Shown: piece by piece, positions 8,450 through 14,974 of the stretch | How the letters are laid out: every line of letters begins with the position of its first letter | Position numbering within the stretch: position 1 is the first letter of the stretch | Source of the DNA: JBGAWK01 sp044227665 | Lineage (GTDB): Bacteria; Bacteroidota; Bacteroidia; Chitinophagales; JADIYW01 | NCBI GenBank assembly: GCA_044227665.1 | Contig: JBGAWK010000053.1 | Span: forward strand, 1 to 17,191 | Direction: 5' to 3' | Length of the DNA stretch: 17,191 nucleotides | Notes under the pieces: generated by a model | Told to the model about the DNA's origin: nothing | The model's database searches: none | The model's input: only the letters and a program-made list of their open reading frames with translations | Translations under genes and position numbers: made by a program

Positions 8450-9043
8450 ATGGAAGACGCTTTATACCAACATGAGTTTCTAAAATTAGTCAAAAAGTTC
8501 TTCCCCCATTTAAGATTAGAAAAAGCTATAGAATATTGGCATTACTTTGAGATAGTAAAAGTTTCCAAAAAAGAATACATCATAAAAAGTGGTCAATATT
8601 ATGGTAAAATTGTAATTGTAATCAACGGATTATTTAGGGCTTTTTACCATCAAGATAAGATGGAACATACTTTTTGGTTTCGGGAAGAGCATACCTTTTT
8701 TGCTTCTCACAGGAGTATTTTACAGCAAAAACCCTCTTCAATTTCATATCAAGCTTTAGAAAATAGTATCGTTGCTGTAATAGACTATAATATACTGAAG
8801 CAGCTCGCAACCAATGATGTAGAAATTGCTAAAAGCATCATGCTGGTATTAGAAAGTTTGGTTTTGGAATTGATAGATAGAGTAGAAGAGTTTGTTACCC
8901 TATTACCAGAAGATAGGTACAAACTATTTATAGATAAACATGACAATATCATTACAAGATTACCACAAAATCAGTTGGCATCCTATTTAGGCATTACACC
9001 TGTATCATTCAGCAGATTGAAAAGTAGAATGATGCACAGATAA
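8450..9043 (+). CDS. Crp/Fnr-family transcriptional regulator without iron-sulfur cysteines
   Basis: This 197-residue regulator has an N-terminal cyclic-nucleotide-binding-type beta-roll (about 20-115), a dimerisation helix (about 122-150) and a short C-terminal winged helix-turn-helix (about 170-195, LPQNQLASYLGITPVSFSRL). No cysteine is present anywhere, so it cannot bind an FNR-type iron-sulfur cluster. The cAMP-binding signature (RxS with neighbouring acidic residue) is also not recognisable, so the effector is unknown. Aligned to the FNR recognition helix (ExxSR), the SR is kept (S188-R189) but the Glu is replaced by V185, which predicts a target other than TTGAT-N4-ATCAA. The ATG lies 3 nt after the amidohydrolase stop, so the two are co-transcribed and probably coupled. 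The paired palindromes at 6630 and 9071 flank this transcription unit and are its most likely targets. Confidence 0.9.
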   Translation: MEDALYQHEFLKLVKKFFPHLRLEKAIEYWHYFEIVKVSKKEYIIKSGQYYGKIVIVINGLFRAFYHQDKMEHTFWFREEHTFFASHRSILQQKPSSISYQALENSIVAVIDYNILKQLATNDVEIAKSIMLVLESLVLELIDRVEEFVTLLPEDRYKLFIDKHDNIITRLPQNQLASYLGITPVSFSRLKSRMMHR

Positions 9044-9070
9044 GATTATCAATATATTAAGCTGATTTTA

Positions 9071-9084
9071 TTATCTTTAGATAA
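9071..9084. promoter_or_regulatory. Candidate operator 2: TTATCT-TT-AGATAA palindrome
   Basis: This perfect 14-bp inverted repeat sits in the 91-bp gap between the Crp/Fnr gene and the reductase gene, centred about 57 bp before the reductase ATG. It matches the site before the amidohydrolase in 13 of 14 positions. If the transcription start is about 15 nt before the ATG, the box would lie near -41.5, the class II activator position for Crp/Fnr proteins. That placement is inferred; I see no TAnnTTTG element here, which would fit activator dependence. Confidence 0.62.
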
Positions 9085-9112
9085 CCCTTTTACTTCAAAT
9101 TAGAAATAGCTT

Positions 9113-9129
9113 TACACTATAAAAGTGTA
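9113..9129. repeat. Short inverted repeat TACACT-ATAAA-AGTGTA just before the reductase start
   Basis: Perfect 6-bp arms with a 5-bp spacer end 5 nt before the ATG at 9135. The repeat could be a second protein-binding site or a weak hairpin over the ribosome-binding region. By chance alone such arms are not rare in AT-rich DNA, so I give it little weight. Confidence 0.35.
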
Positions 9130-9134
9130 GTGAA

Positions 9135-10211
9135 ATGAGTTTTACCATTATTAATGAAGTCAACAAAATATTGTTCAATACTTCAGCTGAAAATTATTTC
9201 TATCCATTGATTGAAAGTATCTTCCCTCATACCTCATTAGGCGTTACAAAAGCTAAAGTCCTCAAAATTATTAAGGAACGCTTCGATGTCATTTCTGTAG
9301 TGCTAAAACCGAATGGGAAGTTCAAAAATTTTATTCCCGGACAATATATAGAAGTCAATATAAAAATTAATGCAGTTCGCTATACCAGAATTTTTAGTAT
9401 ATCTTCTTCCTTGCAACAGCTTCATCATAATCATACTATAACCTTAACCATACAAAGACAAAAGGGCGGGAAAGTCACTAATTGGATACATGATTCTTTA
9501 AAAGTAGGAGATAGTATAGAAATTTCTGACCCTATGGGGGAATTTGTACTGCCAAAATCTAAAGATACTCTAATATTTATTGCAGGAGGTAGTGGAATTA
9601 CGCCATTCAGAAGTATGCTATACCAGGCAGTAGAAGAGAATAGAAAAGTGACTCTTTTGTACTATTGTAATGATAAGGGAGAACATTTATTTGAAAATGA
9701 TTTTCAATCTCTTCATGATAAAAATTTAAAAATTGAACTCATAGATTCAAATTCACAAGGATATATCTCTACAGAACATATACATAAATATTGTATAGAA
9801 CCCGACAAAAGCATTTTTTACATCTGTGGGCCTCCACCAATGCTAAAATCCACACAAGCTATCTTACAATCCTTAGTAATTGACCCTCAAAATATTAGAT
9901 TTGAAAATTTTAATCCAATAGTTGCATCTAATTATGATATTCAACATATTGAAGGAACTGTCTCTATCTTAAATTCTTCAAAGCAAAGTATTCCTGTTCT
10001 TAGCAATTCCAGTATTTTGGAGACATTAGAAAATAATGGCTATTTCCCAAAACACGGCTGTAGAATGGGTATATGCAAAAAATGTCAATGTACAAAAAAG
10101 AAAGGTGTAATTTATAATAAATTGACACAGAAATTTTCAGAAGCTACGGCAGAAAGAATAGAAATATGTACAACTATTCCTGTAGGAAATATAGAATTAG
10201 ATTTTAACTAA
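9135..10211 (+). CDS. Ferredoxin-type flavin oxidoreductase with C-terminal [2Fe-2S] domain (PaaE/HmpX-like)
   Basis: This 358-residue three-domain electron-transfer enzyme should move electrons from NAD(P)H through FAD to a [2Fe-2S] cluster and on to a partner oxygenase or desaturase. Domains in order: an N-terminal extension (1-40); an FAD-binding barrel (about 41-140) with the flavin motif at R85-I-F-S88; an NAD(P) domain with GGSGITPF (151-158) and CGPPPML (231-237); and a plant-type ferredoxin domain (about 270-358) with C309-x4-C314-x2-C317-x27-C345, a complete cluster set. Length and order match the reductases of ring-hydroxylating, paaE-type and desaturase systems such as mycobacterial Rv3230c. 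The desaturase starts 10 nt after its stop, so this is its probable electron donor, an inference from adjacency and known DesA3-Rv3230c pairing. A palindrome 57 bp upstream suggests control by the neighbouring regulator. Confidence 0.93.
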   Translation: MSFTIINEVNKILFNTSAENYFYPLIESIFPHTSLGVTKAKVLKIIKERFDVISVVLKPNGKFKNFIPGQYIEVNIKINAVRYTRIFSISSSLQQLHHNHTITLTIQRQKGGKVTNWIHDSLKVGDSIEISDPMGEFVLPKSKDTLIFIAGGSGITPFRSMLYQAVEENRKVTLLYYCNDKGEHLFENDFQSLHDKNLKIELIDSNSQGYISTEHIHKYCIEPDKSIFYICGPPPMLKSTQAILQSLVIDPQNIRFENFNPIVASNYDIQHIEGTVSILNSSKQSIPVLSNSSILETLENNGYFPKHGCRMGICKKCQCTKKKGVIYNKLTQKFSEATAERIEICTTIPVGNIELDFN

Positions 10212-10221
10212 AAAATATAAA

Positions 10222-11298
10222 ATGAATACAAAAATTCCATCAAAAGAACAATTACAAGGGTTTGAAAATGATTTAGAGCAATTGAAATTAAAAACCCTTG
10301 CGGACTTAGGAGAATATGATGAAAAACATATCAAAAAAATTATTCTAATTCAACGCTGGTGTGAAGTTGGAGGTCGAGCGCTACTCATGGGGGGAATATT
10401 TCCTCCGTTTTGGTTATTAGGCACAAGTATGCTTTCAGTGTCAAAGATATTGGACAATATGGAAATTGGTCACAATGTCATGCATGGTCAATATGATTGG
10501 ATGCATGACTCTAGGATTCATTCCTCAAATTTTGAGTGGGATACTGCATGTGATGGACGCTCATGGAAGCAAACCCATAATTTTGAACATCATACATTTA
10601 CGAATATCCTAGGTAAGGACAGGGATTACGGCTATGGTGTATTGCGCCTAGATGATGAACAGCCTTTCAGACCCGAAGACTATTTTAATGTCGTAAAATT
10701 TTTCATGCTTAGTGCCTTCTTTCAGTGGGGTGTGGCCTTACACGAGCTCGAAGCAGATAAAATAAAATCTGGAGAAGTGCAATGGAAGGATAAAAAAGAA
10801 TTTTTGAAAGCATTTGCTAAAAAAGGAGCGGGACAGTTTTTTAAAGACTATATGTTTTTTCCTACATTGGGTATTGTTACTGGTGCTACATTGCCGATTA
10901 TTTTAGGAAATATAACAGCGAATTTTGTACGCAACATGTGGGCGTCCGCTGTAATTTTTTGTGGACATTTCCCTGAAGGAAGCCACACCTTTAATCAAGA
11001 TGAATGTTCCAATGAAAGCAAAGGTCAATGGTATTATAGACAAATATTGGGGTCTTGTAATTTTGAAGGAGGCACACTTTTGCATATAATGAGTGGTCAT
11101 TTAAGTTGTCAGGTTGAACATCATTTATTTCCTGACATTCCTTCTTCTAGGTATAGAATGCTCGCTAAAGAAGTACAGGAAATTTGCAGAAAATATGATA
11201 TTCCTTATAATAGCACCTCCTTTTCTTCTCAATATTTGTCTGTCCTCAGAAAAGTAATAAAGCATTCTTTTCCTAATAAGCCATACGCTATTGCTTAA
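10222..11298 (+). CDS. Membrane fatty-acid desaturase (acyl-CoA/acyl-lipid desaturase, DesA3-like)
   Basis: This 358-residue integral-membrane diiron desaturase would introduce a double bond into fatty acyl chains using O2 and electrons from a reductase. The three histidine boxes are complete: HNVMH (84-88), HNFEHH (119-124) and QVEHH (297-301, with H293 just before in GHLSC). Hydrophobic segments at about 52-75, 157-174 and 210-245 fit the usual hairpin topology, with the boxes on the cytoplasmic side. The HNVMHGQYDW form of box 1 and the QVEHH form of box 3 are typical of the acyl-CoA/front-end-like group that includes mycobacterial DesA3. Regiospecificity cannot be read from the sequence. 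Only 10 nt separate it from the reductase, making a self-contained desaturase system. The gene is the last of its unit; a variant palindrome follows 35 nt after its stop. Confidence 0.93.
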   Translation: MNTKIPSKEQLQGFENDLEQLKLKTLADLGEYDEKHIKKIILIQRWCEVGGRALLMGGIFPPFWLLGTSMLSVSKILDNMEIGHNVMHGQYDWMHDSRIHSSNFEWDTACDGRSWKQTHNFEHHTFTNILGKDRDYGYGVLRLDDEQPFRPEDYFNVVKFFMLSAFFQWGVALHELEADKIKSGEVQWKDKKEFLKAFAKKGAGQFFKDYMFFPTLGIVTGATLPIILGNITANFVRNMWASAVIFCGHFPEGSHTFNQDECSNESKGQWYYRQILGSCNFEGGTLLHIMSGHLSCQVEHHLFPDIPSSRYRMLAKEVQEICRKYDIPYNSTSFSSQYLSVLRKVIKHSFPNKPYAIA

Positions 11299-11332
11299 TT
11301 TATAAGGAAATTTATATCCCCCAAAAGTGTGG

Positions 11333-11346
11333 TAATCTAAAGATTA
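11333..11346. promoter_or_regulatory. Candidate operator 3 (variant): TAATCT-AA-AGATTA palindrome
   Basis: This perfect 14-bp inverted repeat lies 35 nt after the desaturase stop. Read on the minus strand it is TAATC-TTTA-GATTA, sharing the ATCTTTAGAT core with operator 2. The region 11299-11542 lies between convergent genes and has no convincing gene behind this site, so a promoter role is not obvious; a chance match or an unannotated small transcript are both possible. Confidence 0.4.
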
Positions 11347-11414
11347 GAAAATGTGGAAAGTAAAAACTACACAGCTAAATCTAATACTTACTCATACCAT
11401 CAAAAATAAAAGGA

Positions 11415-11438
11415 AAAAGCAATATATCCCTTGCTTTT
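11415..11438. terminator. Possible bidirectional terminator hairpin between convergent genes
   Basis: AAAAGCAA and TTGCTTTT form a perfect 8-bp stem around an 8-nt loop, in the 244-bp gap between the desaturase (+) and the lipoprotein gene (-). The stem begins with A and ends with T on either strand, as expected of a bidirectional terminator, but it has only two G-C pairs, so it is weak. Apart from this hairpin and operator 3, I see nothing in 11299-11542. Confidence 0.4.
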
Positions 11439-11542
11439 AATAGTACCAGTTTTCTATAATTAAGACTTCTCAGTATTTATTCAAGTTTTCTAAAAATAGG
11501 ATTTGAAGAGAATCAAGAGTTATGATATTAGAAACTATGAAT

Positions 11543-12010
11543 TTATCTACATTGAAATATTACCTTGTCGGTAGTAACTTTATTACTAATATTCCCAGCT
11601 CTATCTTTTACAAAGAAATCAAAAGAACAAGTATCATAAACACTTACCGCAAAAGGATTGCAAACTACAGAATAATAGCTTATCATATTGAAACGTACAG
11701 TTCCTGATATATCGTCAACGCTACCGCTGGTAGGAATATTAGGTATGGAAAACGTATCTGAAATAGTAAAGTTTTGGCTGTATAAGGTTATAAAAAAATT
11801 CCGTGAAGTATCCGATGTATTAAGAAGTCCTAAGTCCCCATCTCCATCTTCAAAAGAAAAATTCAAGATTAAGCTTTCGCCACTTTGTACAGTATTTCCA
11901 TTCATCTCGAACCCCTTGTAGGCGATTTTTGGGATATTACTATATTTAGGTGCTTCAAAGCAGGAAACTATGCCTATACATGCAGCCAAAATGACAAGAA
12001 TTCGCTTCAT
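11543..12010 (-). CDS. Small lipoprotein of unknown function (DGDGDLG-containing)
   Basis: This 155-residue predicted lipoprotein has a start at 12010 (MKRILVIL) chosen over an in-frame ATG at 12046, because it gives a clean type II signal peptide: a short basic N-terminus, a hydrophobic run at residues 4-15, and a lipobox ending in C17 (GIVSC). The mature part has an Ig-like, beta-rich look and carries FEDGDGDLGL (53-62), an acidic, possibly calcium-binding motif that recurs in Bacteroidota surface lipoproteins. A second segment, DFFVKDRAGNISN (131-143), resembles the end of a bacterial Ig-like strand pattern. It probably sits at the outer membrane. It is divergent from the LuxE-like gene with only 46 bp between the two starts. 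I do not recognise a specific function. Confidence 0.8.
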   Translation of the reverse strand: MKRILVILAACIGIVSCFEAPKYSNIPKIAYKGFEMNGNTVQSGESLILNFSFEDGDGDLGLLNTSDTSRNFFITLYSQNFTISDTFSIPNIPTSGSVDDISGTVRFNMISYYSVVCNPFAVSVYDTCSFDFFVKDRAGNISNKVTTDKVIFQCR

Positions 12011-12056
12011 CTGATTTGGAATCTTTATTTTTGTAATATTAATCATTTTTGCACTT

Positions 12057-13040
12057 TTGAAAGAAAATATTCTTCAACTTATAGACAAAGTAAAGCATAT
12101 TACAGCGTATGACTTTAACGAAATAGCATTGGAAATGTTTTATTTCCAGTATAATAATGTATCAACTTATAGGGAATACTGTGACTATCTGCGTATAAAT
12201 ACGGCAAAAATTACTACAAAAGAAAATATTCCATTCTTACCTATAGAGTTTTTTAAATCTAGAAAAATTCTTGCCGAAGCCATGACTTACGCACATGTAT
12301 TTCAGAGTAGTACCACTACGGGCAATACCCCTTCCAAGCACTATATTGCAGATATTGATCTATATAAACATAGCATAAAGAGTACTTTTGAACGTAATTT
12401 TGGAGATGCCAAAAACTATCATTTTGTGGCACTCCTTCCCGGATATGTAGAACGACAAAATGCCTCTTTAGTATTTATGGTCAACTACCTTATGGAATTA
12501 GCAGGCATGGAAAGTCGCCCTTTTTTTATGCATGATTATGACAACCTTCTCCTTTACCTCCAAAAATATAAAGAAGGCAAGCAAGTGGTGCTTTGGGGGG
12601 TTACTCACGCTCTTTTGCAATTGTCACAATATAATTCAGCCTTAAAAGATGTAATCATCATAGAAACTGGAGGCATGAAGGGGATGGGAAAGGAACTGAT
12701 TAATAAAGAGTTGTATGAAAATATAAAGATAAAGTTAACTCCGGCTGCAATATTTAGTGAATACGGAATGACAGAATTATTGTCACATGCCTATAGTAAA
12801 GACGGCACAAATTATTTCTCTAACGATACACTTTCTATTTTCCTACGTGATATATATAGCCCATTACACCTCATACACGAGGGTAGGGGTGCTATAAATG
12901 TAATAGACCTATATAATATATATTCTTGCAGCTTTATAGCCACACAAGATATAGGCGTAATCCATAGCGATAATTCATTTTCTATACTAGGACGTTTGGA
13001 CAATAGCGAAATCAGAGGTTGTAATCTGATGGCTATATAA
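12057..13040 (+). CDS. LuxE/PaaK-like acyl-adenylating protein (acyl-protein synthetase family)
   Basis: This 327-residue protein of the ANL-like LuxE acyl-protein synthetase family resembles enzymes that activate a carboxylic acid with ATP and transfer the acyl group. Visible elements are SSTTTG (84-89) in the phosphate-loop position, ETGGMKGMG (203-211), FSEYGMTE (233-240), which corresponds to the adenylate-binding YGxTE motif, and GRLDNSEIRGCN (312-323) near the C-terminus, the hinge-like GRxDxSExRG motif. The start is TTG at 12057: no in-frame ATG or GTG lies upstream, and the first internal ATG would cut off conserved-looking N-terminal sequence. A CATTTTTG element 5 nt before is close to the TAnnTTTG promoter. 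LuxC and LuxD partners are absent, so light emission is not implied. The substrate acid is unknown. It ends 8 bp from the converging membrane-protein gene. Confidence 0.85.
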   Translation: MKENILQLIDKVKHITAYDFNEIALEMFYFQYNNVSTYREYCDYLRINTAKITTKENIPFLPIEFFKSRKILAEAMTYAHVFQSSTTTGNTPSKHYIADIDLYKHSIKSTFERNFGDAKNYHFVALLPGYVERQNASLVFMVNYLMELAGMESRPFFMHDYDNLLLYLQKYKEGKQVVLWGVTHALLQLSQYNSALKDVIIIETGGMKGMGKELINKELYENIKIKLTPAAIFSEYGMTELLSHAYSKDGTNYFSNDTLSIFLRDIYSPLHLIHEGRGAINVIDLYNIYSCSFIATQDIGVIHSDNSFSILGRLDNSEIRGCNLMAI

Positions 13041-13048
13041 GCAGACTA

Positions 13049-13837
13049 CTATTTCCCATATCTATTATAAGATGAAAAATAAAAAACTACGACCTTTTTG
13101 CCTTGCCTGAATGGGTAGAATAATTCATAATTGCCATCGTGAGAAGAATATTTATGGCCATTCTTCTCGTTGTAAAATACACCATAAAGGTAATCTCTTT
13201 CTACTTTTGAAGTAGCTTTTAGATAGTTTAATTTATCAGGCAATAGGGTATCCTGCATATTGCAAGAATTATAAGAGTTAATTTCTAAATAGGCAACCGA
13301 AGTGCCAATAGAATCAGCTATAATTACGGTTGTGTATGGAAAATTTTTATCCGTTTTTTGTAATATTTCTAGATAATCACTTGTATGATTTATATAATTT
13401 CCTGTAAAAGAATAGTTAGCAATGTATGCCGAAATGTCCGAATTTTTTCCAACAATTGATGACGCTGTTTCTAGCATTAGCTTTTCTTTTTTTTTCATAG
13501 TAGCAAAATCTTTATAATACAGAAAGCTAAATAACAAGGGAAAACTAAGTCCTATTATTATAAGTAAAGGCTTGTAAGAAATCTGTTTTTCCAGAGCATC
13601 GTTATTGTGTTTTTCGGCTATACGTGTCATGTTGAACATAATATTGGTGATTAAAGCACCACACATTAAACCCAAAATACCCAAAATACTTAAATAAAAT
13701 GTTTCTGTAATATTCTCCCTAAAAACTTTAAACCCAAAAACTTCGATGCTGATAAAGGTAAAAGTCCAATAAAGTAATATCAAAATTGATATTAACCCGA
13801 TTGTATTACTAATTTTTACAATAAACCTTGCGTTCAT
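13049..13837 (-). CDS. Uncharacterised membrane protein, three helices plus C-terminal extracytoplasmic domain
   Basis: I do not recognise this protein. From the preferred ATG at 13837 it has 262 residues: hydrophobic helices at about 11-34, 46-70 and 89-108, a basic loop between helices 2 and 3 (TRIAEKHNNDALEKQISYK) that should be cytoplasmic, and then a polar domain of about 150 residues that would lie in the periplasm. The end of that domain (aromatic, beta-rich, with YLEILQ and VAYLEIN stretches) loosely resembles a sensor-like Cache fold, which is a guess. The frame opens further upstream at a GTG (13912), but the ATG is better because TATATTTG lies 11 nt before it on the minus strand, inside the longer version. 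It diverges from the methyltransferase gene and converges on the LuxE-like gene with an 8-bp gap. Confidence 0.75.
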   Translation of the reverse strand: MNARFIVKISNTIGLISILILLYWTFTFISIEVFGFKVFRENITETFYLSILGILGLMCGALITNIMFNMTRIAEKHNNDALEKQISYKPLLIIIGLSFPLLFSFLYYKDFATMKKKEKLMLETASSIVGKNSDISAYIANYSFTGNYINHTSDYLEILQKTDKNFPYTTVIIADSIGTSVAYLEINSYNSCNMQDTLLPDKLNYLKATSKVERDYLYGVFYNEKNGHKYSSHDGNYELFYPFRQGKKVVVFYFSSYNRYGK

Positions 13838-13848
13838 ATATATAGTAT

Positions 13849-13856
13849 CAAATATA
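13849..13856 (-). promoter_or_regulatory. Bacteroidota -7 element (TATATTTG) for the membrane-protein gene
   Basis: On the minus strand TATATTTG, a perfect TAnnTTTG, ends 11 nt before the ATG at 13837. It falls inside the longer GTG-started reading frame (13912), so it argues for the shorter protein. No clear TTG is seen at the -33 distance. Confidence 0.5.
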
Positions 13857-13926
13857 ATGGGTACAAAGAAGATTTTTTTATAAAAAAATCTAAAAACACT
13901 ATCTTGCGACACAGGTAATAATTACA

Positions 13927-14895
13927 ATGTTTGATAGCAGAATCTATGTGGATGATTTTATAGAATTGTATATAAAGATTAGGCAAAGAGGTACAAAGTT
14001 CATCTTCAGCAAAGTTCATCCTAATGCACAACGACGTACTACATCGGCTTTTGAAGTGGATTTTGAACATGCCAATTGGTGGATAATTCCTTCCCTAAAG
14101 CGTAGATTCAATACAAAAATATCGGGGAATCCAGATATTAGCTATGAAGAATTTATTAACGAAAAATATTTTTCCGGGAAAAAAATACATATTGTATCCC
14201 CTGGATGTGGTAGTGGCAGCCATGAATTAGCCTTAGCCGCCATGAACCCAGATATAAGTATTCAGGGCTATGATATTTCGGAAGAGTTGACTACGTATGC
14301 CGAATCTCAAGCATCGCAGCTACAACTTTCAGAAAGATGTAAGTTTTTTGCCCAAGATATCACCAAAGTATATTTTGAACCTGCATCTGTAGATGTTTTT
14401 TTATTTCATTCTTCCTTGCACCATTTTTATAATGTAGAAATGCTGCTAAGAGATACCGTTATTCCTGCATTGAAGGTGGGCGGCAGCGTAGTAATCCATG
14501 AATATGTAGGTGCAAATAGGTTGCAGACTTCAGCACCACAAGTGGACTATTGTAATAAAGTGCTGCATAAAATTCCGGTTTCTCAAAGGAAAATTCTTGG
14601 AACAAATCTTGTCAAAGAACACTGTTATCGTCAGGGGATTTGGCGGATGAGGATTTCAGACCCTTCAGAATGTGTGGATGCAGAGCAGATTTTACCATCG
14701 CTAAGAAAACTCATGAAAGAAGAGATGTACGTGCCACTAGGGGGCAATATTGCCATGCCTGTACTCAAGCATATAGCACACCACTTTGTAAATACTAATG
14801 AAGATACGCTGCAAATGATATTTGATAGTGAAGATGAATACCTTGAAAATAATGCTTCCGACTACGTATTTGGTATGTATAAAAAAATGGAATAG
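13927..14895 (+). CDS. Class I SAM-dependent methyltransferase
   Basis: This 322-residue methyltransferase has a Rossmann-like SAM domain at about 80-195. Motif I is IVSPGCGSGSHE (89-100), the acidic beta-2 end lies at GYDIS (114-118), the FFAQDI segment (141-146) supplies the adenine-contacting Asp, and VDVFLFHSSLHHF (155-167) is motif IV with a double His, followed by LKVGGSVVIHE (182-192). The N-terminal 80 residues and the C-terminal 125 residues are not part of the SAM core and may form the substrate lid. No signal peptide is present, so it should be cytoplasmic. The acceptor (small molecule, lipid or protein) cannot be predicted. The start is 89 bp from the divergent membrane-protein start, and the M42 peptidase downstream has its own promoter. 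Confidence 0.87.
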   Translation: MFDSRIYVDDFIELYIKIRQRGTKFIFSKVHPNAQRRTTSAFEVDFEHANWWIIPSLKRRFNTKISGNPDISYEEFINEKYFSGKKIHIVSPGCGSGSHELALAAMNPDISIQGYDISEELTTYAESQASQLQLSERCKFFAQDITKVYFEPASVDVFLFHSSLHHFYNVEMLLRDTVIPALKVGGSVVIHEYVGANRLQTSAPQVDYCNKVLHKIPVSQRKILGTNLVKEHCYRQGIWRMRISDPSECVDAEQILPSLRKLMKEEMYVPLGGNIAMPVLKHIAHHFVNTNEDTLQMIFDSEDEYLENNASDYVFGMYKKME

Positions 14896-14926
14896 CACAT
14901 ATTTAGTACTTGTCGTAAGCCTATGA

Positions 14927-14958
14927 TTTGGTGGTGTTGATGAATAATTTTATTTTTG
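14927..14958 (+). promoter_or_regulatory. Bacteroidota promoter: TTTG-N20-TATTTTTG before the M42 peptidase
   Basis: TTTG (14927-14930) and TATTTTTG (14951-14958) match the -33 and -7 Bacteroidota elements with a 20-bp spacer, within the accepted range. The ATG at 14975 follows after 16 nt. This is the best complete promoter in the window and would drive the peptidase and, 12 nt after it, the UbiA-like gene. Confidence 0.65.
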
Positions 14959-14974
14959 CTTAAAATAAATAAAC

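Noticed and set aside
8450..9043. Calling the regulator an oxygen-sensing FNR
   Set aside because: No cysteines are present, so an iron-sulfur sensor is excluded; only the family, not the signal, can be stated.
11351..11440. A 29-codon open frame on the plus strand starting 4 nt after the third palindrome (begins MWKVKT)
   Set aside because: It is lysine-rich by base composition, has no hydrophobic or motif content, and its end falls inside the terminator-like hairpin. Too short and featureless to call a gene.
12011..12046. Extension of the lipoprotein to an upstream ATG at 12046
   Set aside because: It would place 12 polar residues before a signal peptide that is complete from 12010.
12044..12051. 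CATTTTTG before the LuxE-like gene as a promoter
   Set aside because: One mismatch at the conserved first T and no TTG at the right distance. Possible, but not strong enough to list as a feature.
11522..12112. Three overlapping plus-strand open frames across the lipoprotein gene
   Set aside because: They lie opposite the lipoprotein gene, which has a clear signal peptide, lipobox and DGDGDLG motif; the plus frames have none of these.
12057..13040. A bioluminescence (lux) locus
   Set aside because: Only a LuxE-like protein is present; no luciferase, LuxC or LuxD lies nearby, and this family is widespread in non-luminous bacteria.
13838..13912. Extension of the minus-strand membrane protein to a GTG at 13912 (25 more residues)
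   Set aside because: The added residues contain the DNA of a perfect TATATTTG promoter element placed correctly for the ATG at 13837, and they look like AT-rich noncoding sequence.
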